From: Rhodospirillaceae bacterium
Lineage (GTDB): Bacteria > Pseudomonadota > Alphaproteobacteria > Rhodospirillales > Magnetospirillaceae
DNA length: 9,260 nt
Assembly: GCA_013349735.1 (NCBI GenBank)
Contig: DUZC01000069.1
Coordinates: 1-9,260, forward strand
Reading direction: 5' to 3'
Shown: piece after piece, positions 1 through 5,899 of the stretch
Layout: every line of letters starts with the position of its first letter
How positions within the stretch are numbered: the stretch's first letter is position 1
Position numbers and translations under genes: made by a program
Notes under the pieces: generated by a model
Told to the model about the DNA's origin: nothing
The model's database searches: none
The model's input: only the letters and a program-made list of their open reading frames with translations

Positions 1-1633
1 ATAGGCCAACCGTTGCGGCCAGGGTTACAAAAAACGAGGCAAGGGTAAGCCGCTGATGGGCAAGAACCCAGTCAAGGCCGCGGCGATAGGCATCCAGGGT
101 AACGGTAAAAGCATTTTCCGTGGCCATATACAGGCGGCCATGGCGGGCCCGATGCTCGTCCTTGAGCACCCGGGCACACATCATCGGCGCCAGGGTCAAA
201 GCCACCACCAGGGAAACGGCGATGGTCATCGATACGGTCACCGCGAATTCCCGCATTAACCGGCCGACGATGCCGCCCATCAGTAAAATCGGAATGAAAA
301 CGGCGATCAGAGACACGCTGATGGAAACGATGGTGAAGGCAACTTCGCCGGCTCCCTTCAGCGCCGCCTCCATCGGACTTAAACCGTCTTCCAAATGCCG
401 ATAGATATTTTCCAGCATGACAATGGAATCATCGACGACAAAGCCAACCGCGATGGTCAGCGCCATCAGGGACAGGTTATCCAGACTGTAATGCGCGGTA
501 TACATAAGCGCGGCGGTTCCCAGCAGAGACAAAGGCACAGCCACCCCGGGAATGATCGTCGCCCATAGATTGCGCAGAAACACAAAGATCACCAGGACGA
601 CCAGCGCCACAGTGATCAGCAAGGTATGCTGGACATCCTCGACGGAGGCCCGGATGGTGACGGTACGATCAATCAGGGTTTGCACTTTGACGGCAGGGGG
701 AATGGAAGCCTGCAACAAAGGCAGCATGGCTTTGACCCGTTCCACGGTATCGATGACATTGGCGCCGGGTAATTTATAGATCACCAGGAACACGCCGGGG
801 CGGCCGTTCGGCCAGGCGGCCAGACGGACATTTTCGGGACCGTCCACGGCGCGCCCGATATCGCGGACCCGGATCGGGGCGCCATTTTTATAGGCGAGGA
901 CCGCATCGTTCCATGGCCCGGCGCTGGTCAATTGATCATTGGCGTAAATGGTAAAATTACGGGCTGGACCGTCAACGCTGCCTTTCGGGGCATCGACGGT
1001 AACGCTGGCAATTGTGCCCCGCAGCTCTTCCAGATTCAGCCCCAGGCTGGCGACCCGCGCCGGATCAATTTGAATGCGCACCGCCGGCTTTTGTTCACCG
1101 GCCAGACTGACCTGACCGACCCCGGGAACCCGGCTGACCTGTTGCGCCACCACCGTATCGGCAAAATCATCGACGGTAATCAGAGGCAGGGTCTGGGACG
1201 ACACACTGAGAATCAGAATGGGAGTGTCGGCAGGATTGACTTTGCGATAAGTGGGGGGCGAAGGAAGGATCTTCGGCAATTGCCCGCTGGCGGCGTCAAT
1301 AGCCGCCTGAACATCCTGCGAGGCCGCGTCGATATTACGATCAAGGTCGAATTGCAAGGTGATCGACGAGCTGCCCAGCACGCTGGTCGAGGTCATTTGG
1401 CTGACCCCGGGGATCTGCGAAAACTGCCGCTCGAGCGGTGTCGTCACCGAGGAAGCCATGGTTTGCGGATCGGCGCCCGGCAAGCCGGTGGTGACAACGA
1501 TGGTGGGAAAATCCACCTGCGGCAGCTTGGCCACCGGCAGCAATGGATAAGCAATCAGGCCGGCCAATAAGATCGCCGTCATCAGCAAGCTGGTCGCAAT
1601 CGGGCGCCGGATAAAAGTGGTGGAAACGCTCAT
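1..1633 (-). CDS. RND multidrug efflux permease, MdtB/MdtC-like (C-terminal part outside window)
   Basis: This is the inner-membrane proton/drug antiporter of a tripartite efflux pump. The 544 visible residues cover roughly the first half of a family that is usually a little over 1000 residues long; the frame is open to the window edge with no stop. The ATG start gives MSVSTTFIRRPIATSLL, the typical RND N-terminus, followed by the first membrane helix (about 12-33). The periplasmic porter domain spans about 35-335 and includes TPLERQFSQIPGV (65-77) and KVNPADTPI (131-139). Membrane helices 2-6 follow. Helix 4 carries the adjacent aspartates D401 and D402 in FVVDDSIVMLENIYRH, equivalent to the proton-relay pair of AcrB. 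The start codon overlaps the stop of the fusion-protein gene (ATGA), indicating translational coupling. MdtB versus MdtC cannot be decided from half a protein, and a second RND gene could follow to the left. Substrates are unknown. Confidence 0.95.
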   Translation of the reverse strand, partial: MSVSTTFIRRPIATSLLMTAILLAGLIAYPLLPVAKLPQVDFPTIVVTTGLPGADPQTMASSVTTPLERQFSQIPGVSQMTSTSVLGSSSITLQFDLDRNIDAASQDVQAAIDAASGQLPKILPSPPTYRKVNPADTPILILSVSSQTLPLITVDDFADTVVAQQVSRVPGVGQVSLAGEQKPAVRIQIDPARVASLGLNLEELRGTIASVTVDAPKGSVDGPARNFTIYANDQLTSAGPWNDAVLAYKNGAPIRVRDIGRAVDGPENVRLAAWPNGRPGVFLVIYKLPGANVIDTVERVKAMLPLLQASIPPAVKVQTLIDRTVTIRASVEDVQHTLLITVALVVLVIFVFLRNLWATIIPGVAVPLSLLGTAALMYTAHYSLDNLSLMALTIAVGFVVDDSIVMLENIYRHLEDGLSPMEAALKGAGEVAFTIVSISVSLIAVFIPILLMGGIVGRLMREFAVTVSMTIAVSLVVALTLAPMMCARVLKDEHRARHGRLYMATENAFTVTLDAYRRGLDWVLAHQRLTLASFFVTLAATVGL

Positions 1634-2748
1634 GGCGCCACATGGCTGCCGGTTTGCAGACGATACTGCCCATCGGTGACGACGCGCTCGCCCTCGGCGA
1701 TGCCTTCGGTGACAACGGTCAGATCCTGGCCATTTTCACCCAAGGTCAAAGGGCGGGCCTCCACGGTATTGTCGTCTTTAACAACAAAGGCAAAATTACC
1801 TTGCGGCCCATGCTGAACCGCCTTGGATGGGATGACCAGAACATGCGGCAGGATTTCCGCCTGCAGTCGCGCAGTGACGAACTGGCCTGGCCAAAGCCGC
1901 CCCGGCTTATTGGGCATGGTTGCCTTCAGCCTTACCGTGCCGGTGGTCGTATCAATCTGATTGTCCAGGGTTTCCAGCACCCCTTCATCCAGGCGTTCGG
2001 CACCGTCACGGCTGAGCGCTTCGACGCTCACCGGTCCGTTGGCCATGGCTTTCAACAGTTTTTGGACACTGTCCTCGGGCAAAGTGAACAGCAGCGATAT
2101 TGGTTTGGTCTGGGCGATGGTGACGATGCCGGTGGCATCGGCGGCACGCAGAATATTTCCGACATCGACCTGCCGGATGCCGGCCCGTCCATCGATGGGC
2201 GAGCGGATCGTGGCATAGCCCAAAGTGACCCGGGCACTGGCGAGGGCCGCTTTGTCGCCTTCGATGGCCGCACTGAGCTGGTCAAGCTGTGCTTTCGTGC
2301 TGTCAAACTGCTGTCTTGCCACATAGTTCTGTTCTACCAAAGCGCTATAGCGCTTGAGATCCAATTGGATATTGGCCAGTTGCGCCTCGTCCTGGGCTTT
2401 TTTCGCCAGGGCCTGGTCAACGGCAGCCTGAAAGCCGCGGGCGTCAATTTCGGCTAGAATATCGCCGGCATGCACGGTCTGACCTTCTTTAAACAGGATC
2501 TTCTGTAATTGCCCGTCGACCTGGGCCCGGATGGTCACGGTATTAAAAGCCTGCACCGTCGCCAGCCCTTGCAACGAAATAGGCAGGTCGTGACGGGTGG
2601 CGGCACTGACTTTGACCGGCATCACCGGCGCCGCTCCCGCCGAAGTGAGCGGCGTCACAGGGCGCGTCAACCACCAAACCGACGCCGCCAGAAGAAGCAG
2701 CGCCAGAGCAAGTCCCAAAGGGGAACGAAGTGCTTTTGGCAGAGGCAC
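1630..2748 (-). CDS. RND efflux membrane fusion protein, MdtA-like (HlyD family)
   Basis: This periplasmic adaptor links the RND permease to the outer membrane channel. I place the start at GTG 2748 (372 residues). A strong AGGAAAGG Shine-Dalgarno sits 7 bases upstream, and the protein then opens with a short basic stretch and a membrane anchor (about residues 11-27, LGLALALLLLAASVWWL). Domains in order are: first lipoyl half (69-105, with VDGQLQKILFKEGQTVHAGD), an alpha-helical hairpin/coiled coil (107-172), second lipoyl half (174-205, GYATIRSPIDGRAG), beta-barrel (about 215-300, with LDNQIDTTTGTVRLKA at 260-275), and membrane-proximal domain (to 370). GYATIRSPIDGR and the IDTTTGTVR segment are typical of the MdtA/AcrA family. 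The anchor has no lipobox cysteine, so it is probably held by an uncleaved helix. The frame stays open further upstream, as far as 2853, but that extension has no signal-like sequence and would run into the outer membrane factor gene. It is the first gene of the pump operon. Confidence 0.95.
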   Translation of the reverse strand: MPLPKALRSPLGLALALLLLAASVWWLTRPVTPLTSAGAAPVMPVKVSAATRHDLPISLQGLATVQAFNTVTIRAQVDGQLQKILFKEGQTVHAGDILAEIDARGFQAAVDQALAKKAQDEAQLANIQLDLKRYSALVEQNYVARQQFDSTKAQLDQLSAAIEGDKAALASARVTLGYATIRSPIDGRAGIRQVDVGNILRAADATGIVTIAQTKPISLLFTLPEDSVQKLLKAMANGPVSVEALSRDGAERLDEGVLETLDNQIDTTTGTVRLKATMPNKPGRLWPGQFVTARLQAEILPHVLVIPSKAVQHGPQGNFAFVVKDDNTVEARPLTLGENGQDLTVVTEGIAEGERVVTDGQYRLQTGSHVAP

Positions 2749-2755
2749 AAAAAAA

Positions 2756-2763
2756 CCTTTCCT
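2756..2763 (-). promoter_or_regulatory. Ribosome binding site fixing the GTG start of the fusion protein gene
   Basis: On the minus strand AGGAAAGG lies 7 bases before GTG 2748, separated by a run of seven T. It is the best Shine-Dalgarno match in the divergent gap. It favours this GTG over in-frame upstream start codons, such as the ATG at 2829, that would overlap the outer membrane factor gene. Confidence 0.7.
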
Positions 2764-2783
2764 GAAAAGCAAAGGACCCGCAT

Positions 2784-2812
2784 CTTCTACCCGTTTGTAG
2801 ACCTGCCGACAA
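2784..2812 (-). promoter_or_regulatory. Candidate promoter of the fusion protein-RND operon
   Basis: Read on the minus strand, TTGTCG (2812-2807) and TAGAAG (2789-2784) are separated by exactly 17 bases. Each matches the sigma-70 consensus at 4 of 6 positions. A transcript from here would have a leader of roughly 30 bases that includes the AGGAAAGG ribosome binding site. I found no equally good plus-strand promoter for the divergent channel gene. The matches are modest and untested. Confidence 0.4.
2786..2801. promoter_or_regulatory. Inverted repeat, candidate repressor operator of the efflux locus
   Basis: The perfect 5-base arms TCTAC and GTAGA are separated by 6 bases. The repeat lies inside the candidate fusion-protein promoter, overlapping the -10 element and the spacer, and midway between the two divergent start codons. 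That is where a TetR-, MarR- or similar repressor of an efflux operon often binds. A 5-base arm can also arise by chance, and no regulator gene is visible in the window, so this is inference from position and symmetry. Confidence 0.3.
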
Positions 2813-2827
2813 TCATCGGATCTTTTC

Positions 2828-4222
2828 ATGCTGAAATTGGGCCTCTGGAGCATTCTGTCCCTGCTGGCGCTGACCGGTTGCAGCGTCGGTCCTGACTTTC
2901 ATCCCCCAGAGCCGGCCTTGCCGAGCCTGTGGCAGTCTGCGGCCGAGAGCGGCGACGGGCCGACCGCCAACTGGTGGCAAGGTTTCGGCATGGCCGATCT
3001 GTCAGAGCTGATGCAGCGGGCGCAACAGGCCAACCCCGATCTCGGCGCGGCGGTGGCGCGGGTTCGTCAGGCGGATGCCCAGGCCAAAATCGCCGGCGCG
3101 GCCTTGCTGCCGTCCCTTCAGGCAAACGCCGGACCCAGTCGAAGCCGCGGCCTTGCCACCATCCCCAAATCCGGCAACCGGCCAGAAGGGCTGAACAGTT
3201 TCGGCCTGTCCGTGACCATGAGTTATGAGCTGGATTTCTGGGGCCGCGCCGCGGATCTTCAGGATATCGCGCTGTCCATGGCGCTGGCCAGCCGCTTTGA
3301 TCAACAGACTGCGGCACTTGGCGTCGAAGCCGGTGTGGTCAATGCCTATTTTTCACTTCTGGCCTTGCGCCAGCGGGTCGAGATCGCCACCAAGGCCGTG
3401 GCCAATGCCGAAGCGGTTTTGGTCGCCCTTCGCGCGCGGTCCGGCGAAGGGTTGGCAACGGAACAAGAGATCACCCAACAAGAAGCGCTGCTGGCCGACC
3501 AACGCGCCTTGCTTCTTCCCTTGCAGCAGCAACAGCGGGAATGGCGTAACAGCCTGGCGATTCTTACCGGCCAACAGCCGGAGGGGATGGCCGAACCGGG
3601 CGGCCATCTTGCCGAGATTCTTTTCCCGGCCGTAAAAAGCGGTCTTCCCGCCGCCTTGCTGGCGCACCGGCCGGACATCCAGGCGGCCCAGGCGCAATTG
3701 CAGGCGGCCAATGCCGATATCAAGGCCGCCTGGGCCGCAACCCTGCCGGATGTTGTGGTCACTGCCCAGGGTGGGTTGCAAAGCCATCGTTTAGGGGCCC
3801 TGCTGGATCCCGCCAGCGTGGCCTACAGCCTGGCCGCATCGATTACCCAGCCCCTCTTCAGCGGCGGCATTTTGGAAGGCGGGCTGGAATTAAAACAGGC
3901 CCGCTATGATGAACTTCTGGAACTCTATCGCAAGGCGGTGCTGGCGGCTTTGGTCGATGTCGAGAACGCCCTGGCCGCCGTTTCTTTGGGCCAAGAGCAG
4001 GAGACGGCACGGCAAAATGCGGCGACCAGTGCCCGTCACAGTTTGCAGGCTGCACAGGCCCAATTGCAAATGGGCCTGGTGGATCGCCTGGCCGTTCTGA
4101 CCGCCGAGCGCAATTTATATCAGACAGAAGATTTATTGGCACAGGCGCGGCTTAATCATGGTCAAGCGCTGGTCGGGCTGTTCCGGGCCCTGGGGGGCGG
4201 CTGGCAGGCTGAAGCCCAATAA
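2828..4222 (+). CDS. Outer membrane efflux lipoprotein, NodT/OprM family
   Basis: This is the outer membrane exit channel that completes the efflux pump encoded divergently to its left. At 464 residues it is the normal length for the family. The ATG start gives a lipoprotein signal peptide, MLKLGLWSILSLLALTGC, with lipobox LTGC and acylated Cys18, followed by SVGPDFHPPEPALP, the usual N-terminus of NodT proteins. Two outer membrane efflux protein repeats follow, about 50-250 and 270-455. Recognisable motifs are SYELDFWGR (132-140) and LPAALLAHRPDIQAAQAQL (273-291), the classic start of the second repeat, with long heptad-like alanine/glutamine-rich helices typical of the TolC-like tunnel. Only a weak GGA Shine-Dalgarno lies 7 bases before the ATG. 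The divergent arrangement suggests joint regulation with the other two pump genes from the shared 79-base gap. Confidence 0.95.
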   Translation: MLKLGLWSILSLLALTGCSVGPDFHPPEPALPSLWQSAAESGDGPTANWWQGFGMADLSELMQRAQQANPDLGAAVARVRQADAQAKIAGAALLPSLQANAGPSRSRGLATIPKSGNRPEGLNSFGLSVTMSYELDFWGRAADLQDIALSMALASRFDQQTAALGVEAGVVNAYFSLLALRQRVEIATKAVANAEAVLVALRARSGEGLATEQEITQQEALLADQRALLLPLQQQQREWRNSLAILTGQQPEGMAEPGGHLAEILFPAVKSGLPAALLAHRPDIQAAQAQLQAANADIKAAWAATLPDVVVTAQGGLQSHRLGALLDPASVAYSLAASITQPLFSGGILEGGLELKQARYDELLELYRKAVLAALVDVENALAAVSLGQEQETARQNAATSARHSLQAAQAQLQMGLVDRLAVLTAERNLYQTEDLLAQARLNHGQALVGLFRALGGGWQAEAQ

Positions 4223-4242
4223 AAAAGCCGATCACCCGGCTT
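4221..4242 (-). terminator. Intrinsic terminator for the Hpt gene (minus strand)
   Basis: The 6-base arms AAGCCG (4225-4230) and CGGCTT (4237-4242) enclose a 6-base loop. Read on the minus strand the hairpin is followed by a run of T (complement of 4221-4226). It starts inside the TAA stop of the Hpt gene, and its T-run reaches the stop codon of the convergent channel gene. Read on the plus strand the hairpin is followed only by AATTTG, so it would terminate the channel gene less well. Confidence 0.65.
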
Positions 4243-4588
4243 AATTTGCCCCCAACAGTCGGGCCAAGCTTTGACGGCTGGTTTCCACCAGCTCTGGCAG
4301 GCCGGCGGCAAGCTGGTCAGCCTGCGCCGACCGCTGGTCGCGCCAGGCGAGTTCCACCTGCCGGCACCGCTCGGCAACCGCCTGAAGACCGACCGAAGCG
4401 CTCGCCCCTTTCAGGCTATGTGCCGCTTCAGAGCGCGCGTCCCGGTCCTGTTGGCCATCAAGAATGATCGGGATCAGCGCTTGATAATTGGCGACGAAGC
4501 GATCAAGGATCTGACGCATATTCTCGTCGCCCAATTGCTCTCGCAATTCGTCGAGGACAGGAAAGTTGAGAAGCGCATCGGCGATCAT
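4241..4588 (-). CDS. Orphan Hpt-domain (histidine phosphotransfer) protein
   Basis: This is a stand-alone histidine-containing phosphotransfer protein, expected to relay phosphate between the receiver domain of a hybrid kinase and a response regulator in the cytoplasm. From ATG 4588 it has 115 residues, almost nothing but the four-helix Hpt domain. The phospho-acceptor motif is AAHSLKGASASVG, with His57 as the acceptor and Lys60 and Gly61 at the conserved H-x-x-K-G positions. The N-terminal part (VLDELREQLGDENMRQILDRFVANY) matches the usual helix before the motif. There is no kinase, receiver or output domain, and no partner lies in the window. The start follows the stop of the upstream lipoprotein gene by 5 bases and has no clear Shine-Dalgarno, so translation is probably coupled. 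The frame is open further upstream, but that sequence lies inside the lipoprotein gene. Confidence 0.88.
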   Translation of the reverse strand: MIADALLNFPVLDELREQLGDENMRQILDRFVANYQALIPIILDGQQDRDARSEAAHSLKGASASVGLQAVAERCRQVELAWRDQRSAQADQLAAGLPELVETSRQSLARLLGAN

Positions 4589-4593
4589 CAGGG

Positions 4594-4893
4594 TCAGTGA
4601 TCCGTTGGACTGTAACAGCGATAGATCAACATGGAATATTCCGCGAGGACGGTGCTCTGGGCTTCCGGCGGCCGTTCGCGCGACTGGAACGCGGCCATTT
4701 TTCCCTTCGTCGAACAATAATAGCGGGCGGCAATGGCCCCGTCGCGCATGCTGGGACCAAAAGCGCTATCGCTGGCCAGAAACACGACAACATCCCCGAA
4801 GACAACATTGGCCGATGGCGCCGGTGGTTGTACCTCGGCACAGCCACCAAGGAAGCAGGCCAGGGCGAAAAGAACTGCTGAACCAATTTTCAC
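4594..4893 (-). CDS. Small putative lipoprotein of unknown function
   Basis: I do not recognise this 99-residue protein. From GTG 4893 it opens with VKIGSAVLFALACFLGGC, a textbook lipoprotein signal with lipobox LGGC and acylated Cys18. AAGGA sits 9 bases upstream, which favours this GTG over the in-frame ATG at 4914; the ATG would put an extra charged stretch before the hydrophobic core and lacks a good ribosome site. The mature part is about 82 residues. It begins with a proline-rich linker (PPAP), continues with GDVVVFLASDSAFGP, and has two cysteines (60 and 93) flanked by tyrosines (RYYC, YRCY) that could form a disulfide. It probably lies in the periplasm on a membrane. It is followed after 5 bases by the Hpt gene, so the two are probably cotranscribed, but a functional link is not shown. 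Confidence 0.72.
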   Translation of the reverse strand: MKIGSAVLFALACFLGGCAEVQPPAPSANVVFGDVVVFLASDSAFGPSMRDGAIAARYYCSTKGKMAAFQSRERPPEAQSTVLAEYSMLIYRCYSPTDH

Positions 4894-5020
4894 CTTGCTT
4901 CGTCCTTGTTCCATAAAGGTCAGTTGCAACCAACACTGTCGCATGAATAGGGTATAACCTATCCCTCAGTGGGACAGGGTGCAACAGTACACAAGTAATG
5001 AAGGCTGAACAGGGGCGGCA

Positions 5021-5047
5021 TTTGTGTTAGCCTGCACAAAAGTTTGT
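5021..5047. promoter_or_regulatory. CRP-spaced inverted repeat with an extra half-site
   Basis: TTTGTG (5021-5026) and CACAAA (5035-5040) form a perfect 6-base inverted repeat with an 8-base spacer. The core is TGTG-N8-CACA, the same outer bases and spacing as the CRP consensus TGTGA-N6-TCACA, although the inner A and T are not conserved. A third half-site, TTTGT (5043-5047), lies 22 bases after the first, two helical turns away. The dyad centre is about 42 bases before the ATG of a cyclic-nucleotide-binding protein gene. The site lies in the 179-base divergent gap 4894-5072, which also holds an imperfect inverted repeat around 4949-4966 (AGGGTATA...TATCCCT). I could not assign convincing -35/-10 boxes for either gene here. 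Binding is inferred, not shown. Confidence 0.35.
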
Positions 5048-5072
5048 CAATCATTCATTGGGAAGCAAGACA

Positions 5073-5447
5073 ATGGCGACGCATGAAGTTCTGGATCGAC
5101 GGGTCTATGCTCCCGGTGAAGTCATCTTCAAGGAAGGCGAGATGGGACGGCGCTGCGCCTATCTGGTCGAAAGCGGCAAAATCGAGATCAGCAAAAAGGC
5201 AGCCGACGGCACCGATAAGGTGCTGGGCTATATTCCGGCGGGTGGCGTCTTTGGTGAGATGGCCCTGGTGGACAATAAGCCGCGCATGGCCAAGGCCCGG
5301 GCGGTGGCCGGTTCGACCCTGATTATCGTCACCGAAGCGACCCTTGAGGAAAAACTGCGCAAGACCGACCCATTCATTCGCGGTTTGCTGAACATCTTCG
5401 TTCGCAATATCCGCGATATGACCGATCAGATCATCAATCGGGTTTAG
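5073..5447 (+). CDS. Stand-alone cyclic nucleotide-binding domain protein
   Basis: This 124-residue cytoplasmic protein is essentially one cyclic-nucleotide-binding (Crp/PKA-type) domain. The beta-roll starts at YAPGEVIFKEGEMG (12-25). The phosphate-binding cassette is FGEMALVDNKPRMA, with Glu62 and Arg71 nine residues apart, as in the PKA regulatory subunit where they contact the ribose hydroxyl and the cyclic phosphate. Both key residues are present, so ligand binding is plausible. A C-terminal helix follows (about 98-122). Unlike Crp/Fnr regulators it has no helix-turn-helix, and no kinase, channel or GGDEF domain is attached, so it must act on a partner. The start is ATG 5073, with GGAAG 7 bases upstream. 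The gene is divergent from the lipoprotein-Hpt pair and convergent with the next lipoprotein gene. cAMP versus cGMP, and the partner, are unknown. Confidence 0.92.
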   Translation: MATHEVLDRRVYAPGEVIFKEGEMGRRCAYLVESGKIEISKKAADGTDKVLGYIPAGGVFGEMALVDNKPRMAKARAVAGSTLIIVTEATLEEKLRKTDPFIRGLLNIFVRNIRDMTDQIINRV

Positions 5448-5461
5448 TCAATTAGCTTTAG

Positions 5462-5803
5462 TTAGTTAGCGGGAACCTGGTCGCTGCGGGTGCCAAAAAG
5501 CCGGGCGGCGTCGCGCTGGACCGGCTGGTCATAGCAGCTGACCGCGGCCAGACTTTTGTAGCAATAGGTAGTGCGCTCGATTTTTGGCACGAAAGCCGGC
5601 GGCTCTTCGCAGTATTTTTCTCCCAACGAGGCACGAACGGTTGAGCAATCCTTCCCGGTGAACCAGGAGGCCAGATGGTCGTCCAATGTTTTCTCGGTGT
5701 TGACAACACTGGCGCCGTCGATCATCACGGTTGCCGGAAGCGTGGCTGCGGTACAGGCCGCAAGACCAAGCAGGGCACAACAAAATATTAACGACCGCAT
5801 CAT
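5462..5803 (-). CDS. Small cysteine-rich putative lipoprotein, unknown function
   Basis: This 113-residue protein resembles conserved hypothetical lipoproteins I associate with alphaproteobacteria; no function is known to me. From ATG 5803 the signal is MMRSLIFCCALLGLAAC, with lipobox LAAC and acylated Cys17. A second ATG directly follows at 5800, and an in-frame TTG at 5824 is less likely. The mature part holds TLDDHLASWFTGKDCSTVRASLGEKYCEEPP and a TYCYKSLAAVSCYDQP segment. The cysteines at 53, 65, 81 and 90 could form two disulfides in the periplasm. The gene converges on the cyclic-nucleotide-binding gene with 14 bases between the stop codons and no clear terminator hairpin. It is divergent from the thioredoxin-like gene across 96 bases (5804-5899), where I see no convincing promoter boxes. 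Confidence 0.82.
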   Translation of the reverse strand: MMRSLIFCCALLGLAACTAATLPATVMIDGASVVNTEKTLDDHLASWFTGKDCSTVRASLGEKYCEEPPAFVPKIERTTYCYKSLAAVSCYDQPVQRDAARLFGTRSDQVPAN

Positions 5804-5899
5804 AACGGTTTTGTCCGATAGCAATCTGCGACGGCTTTAAGATATAGCCTGGGTCAGGTTAACAACGAGTCAATGCTCGGTCAAAGAAAGGGCCGCACC

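Noticed and set aside
932..1570. Plus-strand open frame of 212 codons
   Set aside because: It is antisense to the RND permease porter domain, whose protein sequence is clearly conserved.
1642..2457. Plus-strand open frame of 271 codons
   Set aside because: It is fully opposite the membrane fusion protein gene and has no ribosome site or recognisable domain.
2826..3317. Minus-strand open frame of 163 codons
   Set aside because: It is opposite the channel lipoprotein gene and rich in Arg, Pro and Trp; an antisense artefact.
4566..4957. Several plus-strand frames opposite the small lipoprotein gene
   Set aside because: The minus-strand frame has a clear lipoprotein signal with a ribosome site; the plus-strand frames have neither.
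5866..5879. Short inverted repeat CGAG-N6-CTCG upstream of the thioredoxin-like gene
   Set aside because: Four-base arms are expected by chance, and it has no relation to identifiable promoter boxes.
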